Below, piece by piece: positions 61,894 through 64,000 of a stretch of 64,000 nucleotides of DNA. A model generated the notes under the pieces. The model saw nothing but the letters and a program-made list of their open reading frames with translations, was not told where the DNA came from and made no database searches. Position 1 is the first letter of the stretch, and each line of letters opens with the position of its first letter. A program made the position numbers and the translations under genes. The stretch is from an uncultured Lachnospiraceae bacterium (GTDB lineage Bacteria > Bacillota > Clostridia > Lachnospirales > Lachnospiraceae): contig CANOFW010000006.1 in assembly GCA_947565425.1 (NCBI GenBank), positions 62,001-126,000 of the forward strand, written 5' to 3'.

Positions 61894-63249
61894 ATGGGAA
61901 ATAACAGAACACAAAAGAGAAATGTACAAATAATATCAATCATAACATTATTTGTATTTTTAGTTGACATTTATTTAATTATATATGTTCCCACAGATTA
62001 TATATTGATTACAGCTGCTTTTGCAACGTTAGTATTTACAATTATTACTATAAATAGCTGGCTGAAATTACGAGATTTAGAAAATAAACGACGAGAAGAA
62101 CAGTATGAAGATATAATGAAGGCTCAAAAGGGTACTTATGTAGTTACATTGGAAATGCTCAAAGATTTGGATAGCAAAATTAATTTTATTGGTCAGAAAA
62201 TTATGCCTTTAGGTAAAGCTGGAGATGAGAATCAGCGTAAAATTGCTTCTATGTTGGACAGCATTGTTCAAGATCAGAAAAAGATTGCAAAGATTACAAT
62301 TAGCAGAAGTAAAGAAAATGCCGATGCATTAATGAATTCTAACGACCAGCTTCTAGTTCAAATGACAGCATTTCGAGATGCCATTGAAGTGATACAAGAA
62401 AAAATTGGTAATCAGGCAAGCGCTGGAACTCATGAAAGTGGGAACTTTGGTGAGATAAAGAACGAACTATTTGAAAAAATGCAAGAATTAACAGATTCCA
62501 TCAAAAAGGAAGTTGATGAGATATCTGAAAATATTGAAGTTTCTAATCAATCTATGGAAGATCTCATTTCTGTAAATAAGGCAGAAATATTAAAAGAAGC
62601 GGCAGCACAAAATGCAGGGATGGTGAAACCAATTGAAGCAGTACAGGAACCGATAATGGCAGAAGAACCAGCCGTAGCGGAGGCAGTGCAGGAGCCGATA
62701 ATGGCAGAAGAACCAGCCGTAGCGGAGGCAGTGCAGGAACCAATGATGGCACAAGAACCCGTTGTAGCGGAGGCAGTGCAGGAACCGATAATAGCACAAG
62801 AACCTGTTATACCAGAAACAATAGAAATAGACGGCAATGATGTTATTTCTGAACTTTTGATGGAGAAAAAATCTTTAGATGAAGCAGTTCTTATGGAAGA
62901 ACCTCAGAAAGATGAATCGGTAGCAGAACCAGTAGTTTCAGATCCTAATAAGCCAATGAGTCCGGACGATATAGCAGCATTATTGGCAAGTACAGAAGAA
63001 CAGAAAAATATTTCTGATAATGCGAATCCAGCAGAGGACGAAAAACCTTCTAAACCGGATATGTCGGATCCCAATAAGCCAATGAGCCCAGAGGATATAG
63101 CAGCATTAATTGCAAATACAGCAACGGAAAATCTACCAGAAGAGACAGTAAAATTTGAAGATGAAGAAGCTCCGCCAATGCCGGATATGTCGGATCCCAA
63201 TAAGCCAATGAGTCCGGATGATATAGCAGCGTTAATTGCAAATTTATAA
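61894..63249 (+). CDS. Membrane protein with coiled coil, Glu/Pro repeats and a three-fold C-terminal motif
   Basis: 451 residues. Two N-terminal membrane segments (about 12-31 and 35-53) hold the protein, with the rest in the cytoplasm if the positive-inside rule applies. A coiled region (60-235) is followed by four degenerate copies of EAVQEPIMAEEPAV (about 248-306, 15-residue period). Three copies of DPNKPMSPDDIAALxA lie at about 350-366, 393-408 and 434-450, the last at the very end of the protein. The motif resembles the SQxEIDALL peptide at the N-terminus of FliM/FliY. No enzyme domain is visible. A GCGGAGG site precedes the start. It is probably a scaffold; the partner is unknown. Confidence 0.75.
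   Translation: MGNNRTQKRNVQIISIITLFVFLVDIYLIIYVPTDYILITAAFATLVFTIITINSWLKLRDLENKRREEQYEDIMKAQKGTYVVTLEMLKDLDSKINFIGQKIMPLGKAGDENQRKIASMLDSIVQDQKKIAKITISRSKENADALMNSNDQLLVQMTAFRDAIEVIQEKIGNQASAGTHESGNFGEIKNELFEKMQELTDSIKKEVDEISENIEVSNQSMEDLISVNKAEILKEAAAQNAGMVKPIEAVQEPIMAEEPAVAEAVQEPIMAEEPAVAEAVQEPMMAQEPVVAEAVQEPIIAQEPVIPETIEIDGNDVISELLMEKKSLDEAVLMEEPQKDESVAEPVVSDPNKPMSPDDIAALLASTEEQKNISDNANPAEDEKPSKPDMSDPNKPMSPEDIAALIANTATENLPEETVKFEDEEAPPMPDMSDPNKPMSPDDIAALIANL
62633..62820 (+). repeat. 45-bp in-frame repeat coding for the Glu/Pro segment
   Basis: Four copies of a 45-base unit (GCAGTGCAGGAACCGATAAT as core) with small changes; two neighbouring copies are almost identical. Confidence 0.8.
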
Positions 63250-63254
63250 GTATC

Positions 63255-63292
63255 AAAACAGCAGCTTTTAAGTTTAAAAGTTGCTGTTTTTT
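63255..63292 (+). terminator. Terminator after the 61894-63249 gene
   Basis: AAAACAGCAGCTTTTAA pairs with TTAAAAGTTGCTGTTTT (one G-T pair), followed by TTTT. Confidence 0.9.
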
Positions 63293-63425
63293 TACAGGAA
63301 AGAACTTGTAACAATAAATCAGGAAAGTATTTTTTTTATAAGATAAAAACAATGTCGCTATTAGTTTTGCTACTTTTACCTTTCGATTCATATAATAATA
63401 GAAATTCCTAAACTATGGAGGATGT

Positions 63426-63557
63426 ATGAAACACAAAAAATCAATAAAACAGAAATTTGCGGAGGTTGGATATAGAAAACCAAATATGGAAAAAAAGTTT
63501 AATACAATACAGAAATCTTTTGATGATGTAAAGAAGATTTTAAATGAAAAAAATTAA
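63426..63557 (+). CDS. Small basic hypothetical protein (43 aa)
   Basis: MKHKKSIKQKFAEVGYRKPN at the start, ending VKKILNEKN. GGAGG lies four bases before the ATG, a little close, and a TATAAT box lies at 63391-63396. The composition is Lys-rich and helical. It may be a real small protein, but no relative is known to me. It is too short to be sure. Confidence 0.45.
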   Translation: MKHKKSIKQKFAEVGYRKPNMEKKFNTIQKSFDDVKKILNEKN

Positions 63558-63593
63558 AATATATACTATTTATAAGTAATGTTGGAAAAACTA

Positions 63594-63645
63594 ATATAAA
63601 AAAAAGAACCCATCATGAGAGCGCATCATCACAACAAGTTCTTAT
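63594..63645 (-). terminator. Terminator of tRNA-Lys
   Basis: On the minus strand AGAAC...GTTCT close a long stem rich in G-U pairs, followed by eight T's. It begins directly after the tRNA. Confidence 0.6.
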
Positions 63646-63647
63646 AA

Positions 63648-63720
63648 TGCGCCTCCAGGGGTTCGAACCCTGGACACCCTGATTAAGAGTCAGGTGCTCT
63701 GCCAACTGAGCTAGAGGCGC
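63648..63720 (-). tRNA. tRNA-Lys (anticodon CUU)
   Basis: 73 bases. Acceptor GCGCCTC/GAGGCGC, anticodon stem CCTGA/TCAGG with loop CTCTTAA, T arm CAGGG-TTCGAAC-CCCTG and discriminator A. It reads AAG. Confidence 0.97.
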
Positions 63721-63876
63721 TTACGTCATTTCTAAGACAAGGATTATTATATAATAAAATTTTAAGAATTGCAAGGACTTTTTTACATTTTTTTTATTTT
63801 TTTTAAAAAAGTTGTAAATGGTTGTAGATTTAATCATGTTTCATCTGAATTGTTTCACTCAAAATGGAACGTGTAC

Positions 63877-63905
63877 TTGACATAAGGACGGGAAAAGGGT
63901 AAAAT
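63877..63905 (+). promoter_or_regulatory. Strong promoter of the last gene
   Basis: Perfect TTGACA (63877-63882), 17-base spacer, TAAAAT (63900-63905), with the start codon 44 bases further on. Confidence 0.8.
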
Positions 63906-63948
63906 TGTACTAACCTAATAATACAGATAAAGATAAAAGGAGACAAAA

Positions 63949-64000
63949 ATGAAAAAAACAGTAAAATATATAGTAATTACAGCAATTATATTGATTGCAG
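63949..64000 (+). CDS. Exported or membrane protein, N-terminus only (cut by window edge)
   Basis: The ATG at 63949 follows AAAGGAG. Seventeen residues are visible, MKKTVKYIVITAIILIA, a typical start of a signal peptide or membrane anchor. Nothing more can be said from this fragment. Confidence 0.7.
   Translation, partial: MKKTVKYIVITAIILIA

Noticed and set aside
62547-63391. Several minus-strand open frames opposite the repeat part of the 61894-63249 gene.
   Set aside because: Low-complexity shadows created by the coding repeats.
63594-63720. tRNA-Lys flank considered as an integration site for a mobile element.
   Set aside because: No integrase gene and no repeat of the tRNA 3' end is seen in the window.

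Overview
The window reads as the chromosomal replication-origin region of a Gram-positive anaerobe, most likely a gut Lachnospiraceae (Clostridia). The reasons are the classical Firmicutes order around dnaA, the paired families DUF4446 and DUF3881, AT-rich intergenic DNA with AGGAGG-type ribosome binding sites, YesM/YesN-type two-component genes, and very large secreted glycosidases with Ig-like, FIVAR and lysine-rich tails. The genus call is inference; the origin architecture is read directly from the sequence.

Right half (about 38-64 kb), origin and housekeeping. dnaA, dnaN, yaaA (S4 domain), recF, gyrB and gyrA run leftward on the minus strand. rpmH, rnpA, yidD, yidC, jag (khpB), mnmE, mnmG, rsmG, parA and parB run rightward. 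DnaA boxes lie on both sides of dnaA, and two parS sites lie just before parA. Inserted between rsmG and parA are a degenerate alpha/beta hydrolase on the opposite strand and a coiled-coil gene with a perfect LexA-type operator over its presumed start of transcription. After parB come DUF4446, DUF3881, tRNA-Arg(CCU), a membrane protein with a repeated C-terminal peptide motif, a 43-residue small ORF, tRNA-Lys(CUU) and the start of an exported or membrane protein cut by the window edge.

Left half (about 1-38 kb), an accessory region on the minus strand (the leading strand of that replichore). It holds one GH127 and two GH146-like beta-L-arabinofuranosidases, a GH51 alpha-L-arabinofuranosidase broken by a frameshift, and a non-catalytic secreted protein of seven tandem repeats. 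Among them are a CmpB-family membrane protein with an 11-residue repeat, and a tight gene run xpaC-like, telA, secreted HEFGH metallopeptidase, YesM-type kinase, YesN-type regulator, solute-binding lipoprotein. An amidohydrolase and a DUF4143-type ATPase (cut by the edge) are at the far left, and a PF09818-type ABC-class ATPase runs divergently from the xpaC gene.

Working model (inference): the surface enzymes strip alpha- and beta-L-arabinofuranose from plant arabinan, pectin side chains or hydroxyproline-linked arabinans. The three-gene sensor set, whose binding protein has no ABC permease nearby, may sense the released sugar. The two most notable signals are the LexA box in front of the unknown coiled-coil gene beside parS/parAB, and the one-base break in an A5 tract of the GH51 gene.
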